The notes beneath the pieces were generated by a model. That model made no database searches. It was not told where the DNA came from and worked only from the letters and a program-made list of their open reading frames with translations. Below, one piece after another: positions 51,355-61,140 of a stretch of DNA of 64,000 nucleotides (position 1 is its first letter; each line of letters begins with the position of its first letter). The position numbers and the translations under genes were made by a program. The DNA lies in the NCBI GenBank assembly GCA_964634205.1, contig CAZWKE010000001.1, forward strand, positions 62,001 through 126,000, in the 5' to 3' direction. Source of the DNA: JAFGGG01 sp964634205 (lineage in GTDB: Bacteria > Spirochaetota > Spirochaetia > SZUA-6 > RPPD01).

Positions 51355-52056
51355 TTACCGGATGTTTCTTCTGATTTCCTGTATGGGATTTATGCCGAAA
51401 CGGATAAGAAAATACACAAACGCAACCAAAAGACCGGAAAGGTGCCCCAGATGGGCGATTGAGCTGTTTGGATCCAACAACTGGGAAAAAAGTTCTATAC
51501 CCGCGAATACAATAAGTAATACATATGCCTTCATGGGAAGGATACCCCAGATGTAAATAGGCTGGTTGGGATGGCGCGTGGCAAACGCCAGCAGCAGGCC
51601 GTAAATGGCTCCGGAAGCTCCCACAACCGGAATTCCGCCCATCCCCAGGTACGGGTAGACGATGGCCATAATCAGCCCGGCCCCGATACCGACCGTAAAA
51701 TAGAAAAGCAGGAACTCGCTGCTGCCGAACTCCCGTTCCAGCTGCGTGCCGAACATAAAGAGTATCAACATGTTTATCAGAATATGGAAGAATCCGCCGT
51801 GCATGAACATATAGGTGGCAAGCTGCCAGACGAATCCGCTGCCGAACGCTTCATCGGGAATTAACGCGAAATATTTTGTCATCAAATTTATTTGTCCGGA
51901 CTCGTTATGCTGAGCTTGTGAGCTGAAAAACTGGATATTTGTGCTTGGGGTAACTAATTGAAATACAAAAAGAACAACACAACTGATGATGATAATAATG
52001 GTCGCGTTATAATAGCGATATAAAAACGGTCTGCGAAACAGTGACAACATTTTCAT
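51355..52056 (-). CDS. Rhomboid-family intramembrane serine protease
   Basis: 233 residues, six to seven helices. Catalytic Ser in GASGAIYGLLLAF (about 147-159), and catalytic His in IAHLGHLSGLL (about 197-207); HGGFFHILINMLILFMFG (about 86) supplies the conserved His-Asn. Cuts membrane proteins. Likely start is the annotated ATG. Confidence 0.9.
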   Translation of the reverse strand: MKMLSLFRRPFLYRYYNATIIIIISCVVLFVFQLVTPSTNIQFFSSQAQHNESGQINLMTKYFALIPDEAFGSGFVWQLATYMFMHGGFFHILINMLILFMFGTQLEREFGSSEFLLFYFTVGIGAGLIMAIVYPYLGMGGIPVVGASGAIYGLLLAFATRHPNQPIYIWGILPMKAYVLLIVFAGIELFSQLLDPNSSIAHLGHLSGLLVAFVYFLIRFGINPIQEIRRNIR

Positions 52057-52125
52057 ATAAACAAATTACGAACATATCACATTTTAGTCAATAGAGAATT
52101 ACCGCTATCGCCCTGCTTTGGCAGG

Positions 52126-52140
52126 CAAATTTAAAATTGC
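52126..52140. repeat. Copy of the 37143-type repeat word
   Basis: CAAATTTAAAATTGC, identical to the first hairpin word for 15 bases, in the gap before rlmE. Confidence 0.5.
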
Positions 52141-52201
52141 TGAAGAGAGAATCGGTTTGTGTATACCTTAATGCCGATTAATAGTATGTTTTATTTTACT
52201 T

Positions 52202-52798
52202 ATGAAACGGAAAGCCGATTTTTATACGCATAAAGCCAAAGCCCAGGGGTATCCGGCCCGTTCGGTGTTTAAGCTGCAGGAGATACTGGGCAAATACCCG
52301 CTGCTGAAAAAAGGGGCAAGGGTGCTGGACCTGGGCGCCGCCCCCGGCAGTTTCAGTCAGTTCCTGCTTGAAAGGTTGAAAGGAAAAGGTAGTGTATTTG
52401 CGGTTGATCTCAGTACGGAAATAACCGTACCCGCCCGGTTCCCCAATTTCGGGTTTCTTCAGGGAGACATCTTTTCTTCCTCGGTACTGGACCGCATAAC
52501 AAGTCACGGGCCTTACGATCTTGTGGTAAGTGATGCGGCGCCGGCCACCACCGGAAACCGTTTGGTGGACACCTCTCATTCCCTGGATATCGCCCGGCGC
52601 GTGCTGGAGATCGCGGTACAGGTCATCACCGAGCACGGGAATCTCGTTGTGAAACTTTTCCAGGGGGGCGATGAGCGCGAGTTTATGGGGGAGATGAGGA
52701 CTTTTTTTAAACAGGTAAAAGGGTTTAAACCGCAGGCTTCGCGCAAAGAATCATTCGAAACGTTTTATCTGGGCTTCGATTTTAAAAGTCCCGCTTAA
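52202..52798 (+). CDS. rlmE: 23S rRNA (uridine-2'-O)-methyltransferase RlmE/FtsJ
   Basis: 198 residues. YPARSVFKLQEI (about 17-28), SAM motif VLDLGAAPGSFSQFLL (about 42-57), DLVVSDAAPATTGN (catalytic Asp and Lys set) and VVKLFQGGDEREFM. Methylates U2552 in helix 92 of 23S rRNA. No Shine-Dalgarno in the 15 bases before the ATG. Confidence 0.95.
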   Translation: MKRKADFYTHKAKAQGYPARSVFKLQEILGKYPLLKKGARVLDLGAAPGSFSQFLLERLKGKGSVFAVDLSTEITVPARFPNFGFLQGDIFSSSVLDRITSHGPYDLVVSDAAPATTGNRLVDTSHSLDIARRVLEIAVQVITEHGNLVVKLFQGGDEREFMGEMRTFFKQVKGFKPQASRKESFETFYLGFDFKSPA

Positions 52799-52814
52799 AG
52801 CCGTATATTCAAAA

Positions 52815-55190
52815 TTATTTAAAACGGATATCGTGTACGCTTTTGGTGGTTAAAATTATGATCACCGGCATATGTTTATATTGATAAATAATTTTCGCCT
52901 GGTCCGCGTCTTCAAGTTCGTATTGGTTGGTACGAATGCGGATATAAATCCCCGGAGGGGCCTGAATATGCAGGGTCTTTCCCCTCGGTTCAATGGTTAC
53001 CGGTGCCTGGTCAAGCGCCTGTAAAACCTTATACGCCTCCCTGATTTTAACAAAGCGCAGCCAGGGGTAGTGTTTTTTTACGAACGCAAACATGTTTTCC
53101 AGACCGCTGTACAGATCCTCCCAGCTTTTGCCTTTGCTGCGGGAAGGATCGAACAGATCATCCGGATGAATAAAGTGGGTCCAGATACCGGGACCAGCCA
53201 CAGAGGAGGAGATAATCTGGCGGATGTAGGGAGTAAACAAATAACCTGAAGAAACACGCGGAATATAATATATCCCGGGAACAATCGGGCTGGGACCGAA
53301 CTCGGTACTGGTTTCCTCTTTCCCCCCGGTCCTCACGGTGGAGACGGTCTTGATGGAAGGAAAAACCTCATGCAGCGTACGGATGCCTTCGTCTGAGATG
53401 ATGTCCTGCGGGGCAACATAGGCAAAGGGCAGGGTCTCTGCCCCAAACTGCATTGTCCAGGTGCGTTTGGCCTGCCGGAGTGATAGGGCCATATCCTTTG
53501 TACTCGACCAGGCTTTGGGGTTGTAATCGGTCTTTTCCCGGGTAAGGGAAACATGGTTATAGCCGTGAAGTCCCAACTCTCCCCCCATCGCGAGGATTTC
53601 TCCGGCCGCTTTCGCGCTTGCGTTTCCCTTTGCCAGGTAGAATTCATTGTTGAGGAACGGCGGGGTGGTAATATCGTTATAATTAAATACCAGAAAGGCA
53701 TTCACCGGTATAGCATACCGCGAAAGCAGTTCCTTTATCTGCGGCCACCACCGGGTGGTGTAGAACTCTGTGGTGGTTATCTTTAGAGGGGGAACGATAT
53801 TGTTGTACATCGGCAGGGGCCAGTCGTCGATGAACAACACTCCCAGGCCCGCTGTAACACAGGCGGCCAGCGGTTGTACGTAAAGGAACGACTCAAGGAT
53901 CAGTCCCTGAAAATTTCCTCCTGCCATGGCATTCCAGTTCCACACCAGAACCCTGCCTTTGTGAAACATGTTGGTCCACACAAGGGGTGTTTTCCCGCTT
54001 TCGTCAGTGCCGAGTATTGTGGCTCCGGATGTGGGTGGATGTGTTCCGCTGTCCCAATCATATTCGCTGTCTTCGAGTGCCAGGTCCTCTCCCAGGGCCA
54101 GACCGCTTTGAATATGATATCCGTGATTCCAGGTTTCTTTTGCTTTCTGCGGGCCCATTAATAAAACCGAACGCAGCTCATCGAAATTGCCGGCCATAAA
54201 CGAAACCAGGCCACCCCCCTGATACAAATAATTGGTGAACAATCCCGAGGACAGTCCCGCGTCATCCGTAAGGATCAGTCCGATGCTTGTATAACAAAAC
54301 AGATCGTGGGCACATAAATCAGTGAATTTGTTTCTATTAAGTACTTCGAACGGGATTTTGGCTCTTTTTAACACCGCCTGGGTATATGCGGAAAGCTTCC
54401 GGGTTGATTGCATGCTTTCGTCAACCAGTAAAAGTATTTTCTGTGTCCGCGGCCGGGGAAAAAGCGCGCGTATCAAAAACTCGCGGAAATTCAACAGGGG
54501 TAACCTTTCATTGTCGTCTGAGCGGAAAAGATAGCCGGACATGGCAAAGCCCCCGTTCTTATTTGTGACGATTACCGGACTGGGGGCAAGATCTTTATCC
54601 GTGCGTTTCAGGGAAAGGTAGACATTCAGGTTTTTGTCTACCGGGAGGAACTGCAGAAAAAAGGCGGATAACGCGGCGTTCTGTTTGGCTTTGTATTCGC
54701 AAAGCTTGGGGTCTTTGTATTTGATGACATAAAGCCCCGGGTTGTCCGTCCATTCCCCCAGGTAGATGATGCCCAACCGTGCCATGGTATAATTAATCAG
54801 CGGGGTTGCCGTATATTCTTTATCGGTACTGTTGTAATAAGCACCGAAATTACCGATGATCACCAGTTTTTTCCCCGCATCCAGGCACAGGTTCAGAAAC
54901 TCAAGGTATGACTTCGGGTCTTTCATCTCATTGCCGTCAAACCATGTTATGATAGCCCGTACGTTTTCCAGATCTTTTTGTCGCGGTATGTTTTTGTCTA
55001 TGTCCCAATAGGTCAGACGCAGCCCCAGGTCTCTGATAATACCTGATAAGTAGGTCTTGATTTCATTGTTTCCCGCGCTTTTGCCTTCGGATGATTTATA
55101 AAGTCCAAGCACGGTTTTCCCGGAAGGGACGGCGTGAAGACCGGCACAAACGCAAAGGGTTAACAACATAATGGACAACAACTGTTTCAT
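52815..55190 (-). CDS. DUF2194-like secreted protein with a polysaccharide-deacetylase-like domain
   Basis: 791 residues from the ATG at 55190, where a signal peptide begins (MKQLLSIMLLTLCVCAGLHA); a GTG at 55241 would add 17 residues and is less likely. N-terminal half resembles a Rossmann-like/beta-trefoil region. The C-terminal part has deacetylase-like segments FIDDWPLPM (about 455), GELGLHGYNHVSL (about 537) and FIHPDDLF (about 693), compatible with a NodB-type metal site Asp-His-His. DUF2194 proteins are linked to exopolysaccharide loci. Its stop is 16 bp from the convergent rlmE stop. Confidence 0.7.
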   Translation of the reverse strand: MKQLLSIMLLTLCVCAGLHAVPSGKTVLGLYKSSEGKSAGNNEIKTYLSGIIRDLGLRLTYWDIDKNIPRQKDLENVRAIITWFDGNEMKDPKSYLEFLNLCLDAGKKLVIIGNFGAYYNSTDKEYTATPLINYTMARLGIIYLGEWTDNPGLYVIKYKDPKLCEYKAKQNAALSAFFLQFLPVDKNLNVYLSLKRTDKDLAPSPVIVTNKNGGFAMSGYLFRSDDNERLPLLNFREFLIRALFPRPRTQKILLLVDESMQSTRKLSAYTQAVLKRAKIPFEVLNRNKFTDLCAHDLFCYTSIGLILTDDAGLSSGLFTNYLYQGGGLVSFMAGNFDELRSVLLMGPQKAKETWNHGYHIQSGLALGEDLALEDSEYDWDSGTHPPTSGATILGTDESGKTPLVWTNMFHKGRVLVWNWNAMAGGNFQGLILESFLYVQPLAACVTAGLGVLFIDDWPLPMYNNIVPPLKITTTEFYTTRWWPQIKELLSRYAIPVNAFLVFNYNDITTPPFLNNEFYLAKGNASAKAAGEILAMGGELGLHGYNHVSLTREKTDYNPKAWSSTKDMALSLRQAKRTWTMQFGAETLPFAYVAPQDIISDEGIRTLHEVFPSIKTVSTVRTGGKEETSTEFGPSPIVPGIYYIPRVSSGYLFTPYIRQIISSSVAGPGIWTHFIHPDDLFDPSRSKGKSWEDLYSGLENMFAFVKKHYPWLRFVKIREAYKVLQALDQAPVTIEPRGKTLHIQAPPGIYIRIRTNQYELEDADQAKIIYQYKHMPVIIILTTKSVHDIRFK

Positions 55191-55436
55191 ATCTTTTGGA
55201 CTCTTATTTTTAATATAGGAAATTACGGGGTTATTTTCCACATTTCTTTCCCGGAATTGTGATTTTAGGTTCTGATAGGTGAATTATGTTTTCCGATGCA
55301 TCGGTTCCTGTTTTTTCGCGGGGAATCAAGGTCCTTAAATAGAATAAAAAGGACCCCGGAAACAGAAGGAAGGGATCGATATCTTTAATAGATGAGGAAA
55401 ATTGTTATTGAAACAAAACCAGGAAAAGTGGAAGAA

Positions 55437-56621
55437 TTAGATTCGCTTTGCGCTTCCTTTTTTTACAATTAGAAAACCGTGCTCGGTTAGGGTTTTTTTG
55501 TCGGTTTCCCGATAATGGTCGGAAAGTAAGGTCCCCCCGGATAATCCTCGCGACAAACTCCGCAGCTTCTCCGCATCGAACAGTATGTTGTGTCCCCACC
55601 CCTTATTCAACCTGGTTTCAAACGGAACATGCATGATGAGTATCTTTTTTGTTTGGTTCCATAATGCCGACAACGCTTTGCGACACACGGCATTGTTTTT
55701 TAAATGCTCAAAAACATCGATTATGACAACAACATCGGCAGGCGGTATTTTTTTAACCTGCTTAACGATATCAAGGGTAATAAAGGTTATGGGCGAATAA
55801 TTCCCGTTTTTATTTATAATCGCGGTTACCTCTCGGCTCGCTGTCCAGCCGATATCACTTGCAATTATTCTTTTTACATTTATTCCCAGCAGTTGTTTCC
55901 GCGTCATCCCGCTGAGTAATAACGGTAACTGGGCGGAATTAGTCCCTACGTCGTGAATGACCAGGGGATTCGTAAGGGATACGGTTTGCGAAATAACTTT
56001 TATTATCCGGTAATATAAGCGGCAGAATTCATCAATATGCCGCTTCGAATCACCGTATATAATATTTTTTAGGTGTTCCAGATAGATCTTCTTGAATTCA
56101 CGGTGAGTATTATATACAAATATATTTTCCACCTCCGCAAACGAAATGGCGAAGGTATTTGCCATAATATGAAAATCAGCGATAAAGATCAAAATGGATG
56201 AGATTTCATCTATGTGAGTGATTACGGACAATCCGTTTCTTTTACCATGGAGGGCTATCAGGTTCAGTATTTCTCTCTGCCTGTTCTGATTAAATACTTC
56301 CTGGTCAAGCGATATATATTCATCTTTCAGCGCAAAAATAAAACCGAATAGTCCCTTGTTGCTTTGGAAAAAAATAAACTCCATCCAATCGGCATGAAAT
56401 AATTGACAATTCGTGATACCGGGTTCCATATGCAATGAGTTATATATTCCGGGTATACTTTTTTGCTTAGCAGCCGCAAGATACGTGATATTCCGCTTTT
56501 TTAAATTGAACCAATCAAAATCATCGTGTGTTTGGATTCCGTTTGTGTGTAAAATCCGCCGGATATTATTATTAAAGATTCTTTTTTTGTCTGTTACGCG
56601 ATTATGGATCGTAGAAATCAT
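55437..56621 (-). CDS. SAM-dependent methyltransferase-like protein
   Basis: 394 residues. The N-terminal 215 residues are unrecognised. The C-terminal half has VIHDVGTNSAQLPLLLSG (about 222-239, motif I-like but Asn/Ser-rich), DIGWTASREV and ADVVVIIDVFEHLKNNA (about 302-318), as in Rossmann methyltransferases, with C-terminal MHVPFE typical of class I proteins. Substrate unknown. Last gene of the minus-strand island and 14 bp from the radical SAM gene upstream. Confidence 0.7.
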   Translation of the reverse strand: MISTIHNRVTDKKRIFNNNIRRILHTNGIQTHDDFDWFNLKKRNITYLAAAKQKSIPGIYNSLHMEPGITNCQLFHADWMEFIFFQSNKGLFGFIFALKDEYISLDQEVFNQNRQREILNLIALHGKRNGLSVITHIDEISSILIFIADFHIMANTFAISFAEVENIFVYNTHREFKKIYLEHLKNIIYGDSKRHIDEFCRLYYRIIKVISQTVSLTNPLVIHDVGTNSAQLPLLLSGMTRKQLLGINVKRIIASDIGWTASREVTAIINKNGNYSPITFITLDIVKQVKKIPPADVVVIIDVFEHLKNNAVCRKALSALWNQTKKILIMHVPFETRLNKGWGHNILFDAEKLRSLSRGLSGGTLLSDHYRETDKKTLTEHGFLIVKKGSAKRI

Positions 56622-56635
56622 AGAAACCTCGTTTA

Positions 56636-57643
56636 TTATATATTATTAAATTGGAATTTTTTATTGTTGCAAAGTTCTTTTCCGCATAGTCGCAAACAAC
56701 GATTCATTTCCACTCTCAGAAGTTGGGCTTTTTGGGATTCCCAGACTCTTTTTAAATCAAAATCTTTATCCGCAATATTGGCCAGCGCGGGAAACGCAGA
56801 TACGGGACAAAGCCTGACGTGTCCTTTGAAATCTATAAACAGCTTCCGTGTAAAAACATTGCATACCGGTTCTTTTAACAGGTCATTATTGTATGCATTC
56901 AGGATTTCCTGTGTGCTTTCATGCACCAAAGGAGTATAACTGGTTTTATATGAGTGTGTAATACAGAGGTATTCCGCAAGACAGGCTACCGCGTATTCTT
57001 TTTTACTTCCGTTTTTAAATGAATATGATTCATAAAACGTATTTTTTTGTTTTCGTGGCGCAAAAAAACTTTTTGTCAGTATATTCAAATCATGACGGAC
57101 GAAAAATCTGCTTTTAATCAAAAACCGGTAAATATCGGTAATATGGCCGATATTCAATGTGCTTATCACTGTATTAACGGAATACGGAATTTGCATTGAA
57201 TTCAATAGGTTGAATAATCTGATTACTTTTTTATAGGTATCTTTCCCCCGTATGAAATCATTTATATGCGGCTCCGTACTATCGAACGAAATAGCCAAAT
57301 AATCAATAGTATCTTTCAATACTTCCAAATCCTTTTCCGTAATCAAAGTCCCATTGGTAACTATGCCTATTTTTAAACCGATTTGTATGCAGTATTTCAG
57401 GAAAGGATATACCATTTTTCTGTTGGCAAAAATCTCACCGGAATCGAATTGAACGTTTCCTTCGGGATTATATGACCTAAACTGAGAAAGGACCGAATAT
57501 ATATCTCGTGGTATCATTGTGCATTTTACACTTTTCATATGCTTATTAATTTGACACATCTTACAATTCAGGTTGCATATTGTATTTAGCGATAAAATAA
57601 TTCCCTGCGGCTTGTGTTTCTTTGGATCAAAATGGTAGGTCAT
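56636..57643 (-). CDS. Radical SAM enzyme A of the glycan island
   Basis: 335 residues. CNLNCKMC (about 22-29) is the CxxxCxxC motif that holds the 4Fe-4S and SAM. The C-terminal region has Cys at CNVFTRKLFIDFKGHVRLCP and CLRLCGKELC (about 323-332), consistent with a SPASM/twitch-like auxiliary cluster. Substrate unknown; could modify a sugar, a lipid or a small peptide. Stop to start spacing with enzyme B is 4 bp. Confidence 0.85.
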   Translation of the reverse strand: MTYHFDPKKHKPQGIILSLNTICNLNCKMCQINKHMKSVKCTMIPRDIYSVLSQFRSYNPEGNVQFDSGEIFANRKMVYPFLKYCIQIGLKIGIVTNGTLITEKDLEVLKDTIDYLAISFDSTEPHINDFIRGKDTYKKVIRLFNLLNSMQIPYSVNTVISTLNIGHITDIYRFLIKSRFFVRHDLNILTKSFFAPRKQKNTFYESYSFKNGSKKEYAVACLAEYLCITHSYKTSYTPLVHESTQEILNAYNNDLLKEPVCNVFTRKLFIDFKGHVRLCPVSAFPALANIADKDFDLKRVWESQKAQLLRVEMNRCLRLCGKELCNNKKFQFNNI

Positions 57644-57647
57644 AACA

Positions 57648-58526
57648 TTATTTATCCTGATTTTCAGCTAAGGCTTTATTGAAGATGTACTGTTCAAAAA
57701 CAGGAAAAGGACAGGTGCATATATCAACCGGACATCTGATCAGGCTTTTCCTGAAATTGATACCTTCATAAATATTACCTATTTTTTTGTACAATGCATA
57801 ACAGGGCCTTACCTCACCGTCATTCATAATGACACCGATATTGTATCCCGCATTGCATAATGAATTTTTACGGGAAAATATTCCGGGATTAGTGAATTCA
57901 ATTTTATCGAGGCTGAATCGGTCAATCTCCTCAATTGTATATGCCTGCGGATATGTTTTGTTTTTCCACACCCCCTGAAAAGATTTAAAGCCCAGCTCAA
58001 TATTATGGGATTTAAATAGCTCTTTATATCTTTGAATATCATCTATAATATAGGGATAGGCGATCATTCGTACCAAAAGAGTGAACCCCTTTTTCTGCAA
58101 AACAGCACAGTTGTGTAAAAACCTTTCCAACAGGCTGTATTTCTTTAATTGCCTCATATGTGCGGTGGCCATAATAAATGGCACTCTTGACGGATCGATT
58201 CTCTGCGCGAATTTTTTTATAGTAGGATGAGTAAGATTGGTGATCACCGCTATATAATTTTTTTTAGCTATTATGGAAAAGGCCTTGAGTATATTTCTTA
58301 CATAAAACGGCTCACCGCCCGTGAAAATGAATTTTACGGTTTTATCTATTTTTTCAAGCTGTTCTTTCAACGCCCTGATATTGATTGTTTCGGGAGCATG
58401 CTTTCCTTTCAACGGGAATGAAGAAGCGATACATTGCGGGCATGATAAATTGCAGCTATAGGTAACACACCATTGTAATACCATATCATAGCTTTTGCCT
58501 AAAACATCATATATTTGTTGTTCCAT
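57648..58526 (-). CDS. Radical SAM enzyme B of the glycan island
   Basis: 292 residues from the ATG at 58526 (MEQQIYDVLG), which overlaps the upstream stop by one base (TAATG). A longer start at 58619 would overlap the FkbM gene by 94 bp. CNLSCPQC (about 25-32), GGEP (about 71-74), and C-terminal CNAGYNIGVIMNDGEVRPCY suggests a further cluster-binding region. Two such enzymes in a row suggests successive steps in one pathway. Confidence 0.85.
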   Translation of the reverse strand: MEQQIYDVLGKSYDMVLQWCVTYSCNLSCPQCIASSFPLKGKHAPETINIRALKEQLEKIDKTVKFIFTGGEPFYVRNILKAFSIIAKKNYIAVITNLTHPTIKKFAQRIDPSRVPFIMATAHMRQLKKYSLLERFLHNCAVLQKKGFTLLVRMIAYPYIIDDIQRYKELFKSHNIELGFKSFQGVWKNKTYPQAYTIEEIDRFSLDKIEFTNPGIFSRKNSLCNAGYNIGVIMNDGEVRPCYALYKKIGNIYEGINFRKSLIRCPVDICTCPFPVFEQYIFNKALAENQDK

Positions 58527-60313
58527 TATTTTTTCGGCCACCAGTTGATTCTGATGACACTCTCCTTTCCATTTTTTATATCGAAAGTTATATTTGGTTG
58601 ATTTCTTTTTATTACCCATTCGATTTCATGGTAATATCCGTGAATCTGTTTTTGGATGGTGCCTGTGTTAAGAAGAAAGTCCAGTTGTTTTTTGATTTTA
58701 TCAGTATCCGGCGTTGAAAATGATACTATTATTGATTCTATGTTCCATGAAACCGGGATGTCATCCAACGAGATGTTGATATGATGTTTCCCCGCAACGC
58801 TACAGACATATTCTTTGGTAAACCGCTTTAAAAAAAATGTCGCCCTGCTGTCCATAAAAAGTTGTTCTTTGCTTGATTCAGTTGTTTTATTTTCCCCCCA
58901 GAATACGAGTTTGATTGAATTTAAATTCCTTTGTTTTATCGAAAACAAAATTGACAGATTATAGGGGATTCCTTTGAACCTTATCTGTTTGTGTCTTCCG
59001 GACAGCGGGATGCGGTCACCATTGAAACACAGGTAATCTCTTTTTTCATTCCATGGCACCGCTCCTTCCACCAGGCCCACGCTGAGGACCAAATTGTAAT
59101 TAACCCATGCGTTGGGTAAAACACTGTTTGGGATTAAGAAGTTTTTTTCCCCTTTGAAGCGAAAAGTGTGATCCTTTCCGCCCAACGTCGGTATCGGAGC
59201 TCTTTTTCGTGAAAAATAATTATTCTTTAAAATGAAAATCTGTTTTGTTTCACTGTCGAAAAAACCGTCTTCTGATATTTTTACCTCTACCGTATGAATC
59301 CCTGTTTTCCTGAAACGATATTTCTCCAAGCGCGCACCGGCATTACTCTGTGGGATACCGTCAACAGACCATGAATACTCCGGTATTCCTGCGGCATGCT
59401 GTGTCGAAAAACTCCCGGACGCGTCAAACGCAAGCTTTTGTTTATTGGCGGCAAAAAGAGGCGCATGGAGCAGTGCCACCGGATTTGTATGTGTGTTGCC
59501 GGCCCGTTGTTTTTCCCGCGCGGCAAAAAGATAGCCGGTGCAAAAAACACCGCTCCGCTTTTCATAGGCCCTGATGGAAAAACCGAGATCCTTCACCATG
59601 TGATATAATTCTTTTTCAGGATATGTATTATGGGTTTCCATGACCATGTTTTTTATCCGTTTAAAATAAGCGGACGGCGCGCTCTGTAATATCTCCAATT
59701 CACTTCCTTCACAATCAACCTTCATAAGGTCTATCTCAGATTCGGCTGCCATATTCAGAATCTCCTTCAGACTGATACAGGGGATGGATTGTTTTTGGTA
59801 TTTTTTGTCGGAAAAATCCTGGAAAAGGTCCTTGTACGCGGATACCATACATGAGGCAAAGTCTTCTTCATAATCCTTTAGATAGATATCCATATATTTT
59901 TTATCTTTTGCGACGGCATAATTGAATGTATGGATTTTGTGCTGCAGGTTGTTCTTCTTTACGTTTTCCACCAACAGTTTGTAGTTGGTCACTTCCGGTT
60001 CAAAGGCATATATTGTTGCTCCTTTAGCAGCCGCAAAAAGTGAATAGAGACCTACATTGGCGCCGAGGTCCAGCACGGTCATTTGTTTTTCAATCAGAAA
60101 ATGGCGATGATAAAAATCCGATTTCCAAACCTCTTCTATTATGCTTTTTGATGACTGGATTACGGTAACCGTATAGCCGTTTGGTAATATTTCTTCCGTT
60201 ATCTTCAAGAGGCTGTCCTTCGTAATGGTTATTGGTTTTGTAACTGTCTCTTTTTTACATAATGCCCTTTTATAAAAAAGGAATTGAACAGTTTTATTAA
60301 AAAAAAATAACAT
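58526..60313 (-). CDS. FkbM-type methyltransferase fused to a PKD-like domain
   Basis: 595 residues if the ATG at 60313 is used. That overlaps the upstream GT2 gene by 85 bp. A TTG at 60208 with an AAGGA Shine-Dalgarno, 21 bp after the GT2 stop, is a good alternative (560 residues). FkbM domain: VLDLGANVGLYSLFAA (about 80-95), FEPEVTNYKLL, and MKVDCEGSELEIL (about 197-209). After it, about 290-360, is a PKD-like beta sandwich (AFDASGSFS ... YSWSVDG ... GIHTVEVKI). The last 200 residues are unassigned beta-rich sequence. No signal peptide. Confidence 0.8.
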   Translation of the reverse strand: MLFFFNKTVQFLFYKRALCKKETVTKPITITKDSLLKITEEILPNGYTVTVIQSSKSIIEEVWKSDFYHRHFLIEKQMTVLDLGANVGLYSLFAAAKGATIYAFEPEVTNYKLLVENVKKNNLQHKIHTFNYAVAKDKKYMDIYLKDYEEDFASCMVSAYKDLFQDFSDKKYQKQSIPCISLKEILNMAAESEIDLMKVDCEGSELEILQSAPSAYFKRIKNMVMETHNTYPEKELYHMVKDLGFSIRAYEKRSGVFCTGYLFAAREKQRAGNTHTNPVALLHAPLFAANKQKLAFDASGSFSTQHAAGIPEYSWSVDGIPQSNAGARLEKYRFRKTGIHTVEVKISEDGFFDSETKQIFILKNNYFSRKRAPIPTLGGKDHTFRFKGEKNFLIPNSVLPNAWVNYNLVLSVGLVEGAVPWNEKRDYLCFNGDRIPLSGRHKQIRFKGIPYNLSILFSIKQRNLNSIKLVFWGENKTTESSKEQLFMDSRATFFLKRFTKEYVCSVAGKHHINISLDDIPVSWNIESIIVSFSTPDTDKIKKQLDFLLNTGTIQKQIHGYYHEIEWVIKRNQPNITFDIKNGKESVIRINWWPKK

Positions 60314-61140
60314 AATTTTTTCAGACGATTATTTTGCTTAATACAATAATAATCATTCAGCAGTTTTCTGGGTTTCAAATAAAACCGATAACCATCGATC
60401 ATGTCCCAGTTGGTACATTCTCCCAGGTGACTCCATTTGTGATAGAGGTTGTAACAGTTGTAACCGTAGGCAAAGGATTTTTTTATAAATGCCTTAACAT
60501 CCAGTTTCCCTTTATGATATAAAAACATTGTGGGCACATAGTAACCCTTGAGATTGCATTGTTTGATTTGTAATCCCAGATCAGTGTCTTCACCGCCATA
60601 TGTGTTGAATCTTGTGTCAAATTGAAGTTTATTTGCTTTTAACCGTGAAGCATTAAAAATTATATTCTTTGTATCTATCCGTAATGCGTCGATTTCATAG
60701 GTGGTTTTGTCATAATAGTCAGGCATCCAGTTGTAATAGATATACTGTTCAACCTCGGCAAACAGGCTTTTTCTATTCACCTGTATGGTTCGGCCGACAA
60801 CATATATTGAATCATATTTTTTAATTGCCCGGAGTCCGCTTTTTCCCCAATTTTTGTCCAACACACAATCATCATCCACAAACGCAAGGTATTTTAATTT
60901 ACAGTTTCCAAGCGCACAATTTCTTGCATTGGAGTAACCCCGGGATGGTTCACAAATATACCTTATAGGGAATTTATTTCGGTGTTTGAACCGCTTATAT
61001 ACGGGGAGGGCGGTCTTTTCCGTGTCATTATCGATGATAAGTACTGAAAATTCACATTGCTCCTGTTTAAATATACTGGCAAGGCATTTTCCCAGGTCGG
61101 TGATCCTGTTTTTTGTAATTATCGCTATGGACAACTCCAT
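60229..61140 (-). CDS. Glycosyltransferase family 2 (cytosolic type)
   Basis: 303 residues. GT-A fold: IAIITKNRITDLGKCLASIF (about 4-23), FVDDDCVLDKNW (about 90-101, the DXD-type Asp cluster), and YGGEDTDLGLQIKQ (about 182-195, ED motif). Transfers a nucleotide-activated sugar to a glycan. Its ATG overlaps the upstream gene stop by one base (TAATG). No membrane helices. Confidence 0.88.
   Translation of the reverse strand: MELSIAIITKNRITDLGKCLASIFKQEQCEFSVLIIDNDTEKTALPVYKRFKHRNKFPIRYICEPSRGYSNARNCALGNCKLKYLAFVDDDCVLDKNWGKSGLRAIKKYDSIYVVGRTIQVNRKSLFAEVEQYIYYNWMPDYYDKTTYEIDALRIDTKNIIFNASRLKANKLQFDTRFNTYGGEDTDLGLQIKQCNLKGYYVPTMFLYHKGKLDVKAFIKKSFAYGYNCYNLYHKWSHLGECTNWDMIDGYRFYLKPRKLLNDYYCIKQNNRLKKLCYFFLIKLFNSFFIKGHYVKKRQLQNQ

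Noticed and set aside
55328..55355. Hairpin GGTCCTT/AAGGACC as a terminator of the DUF2194 or methyltransferase region
   Set aside because: No T run on either strand and position does not fit a gene end; kept only as an unassigned palindrome.
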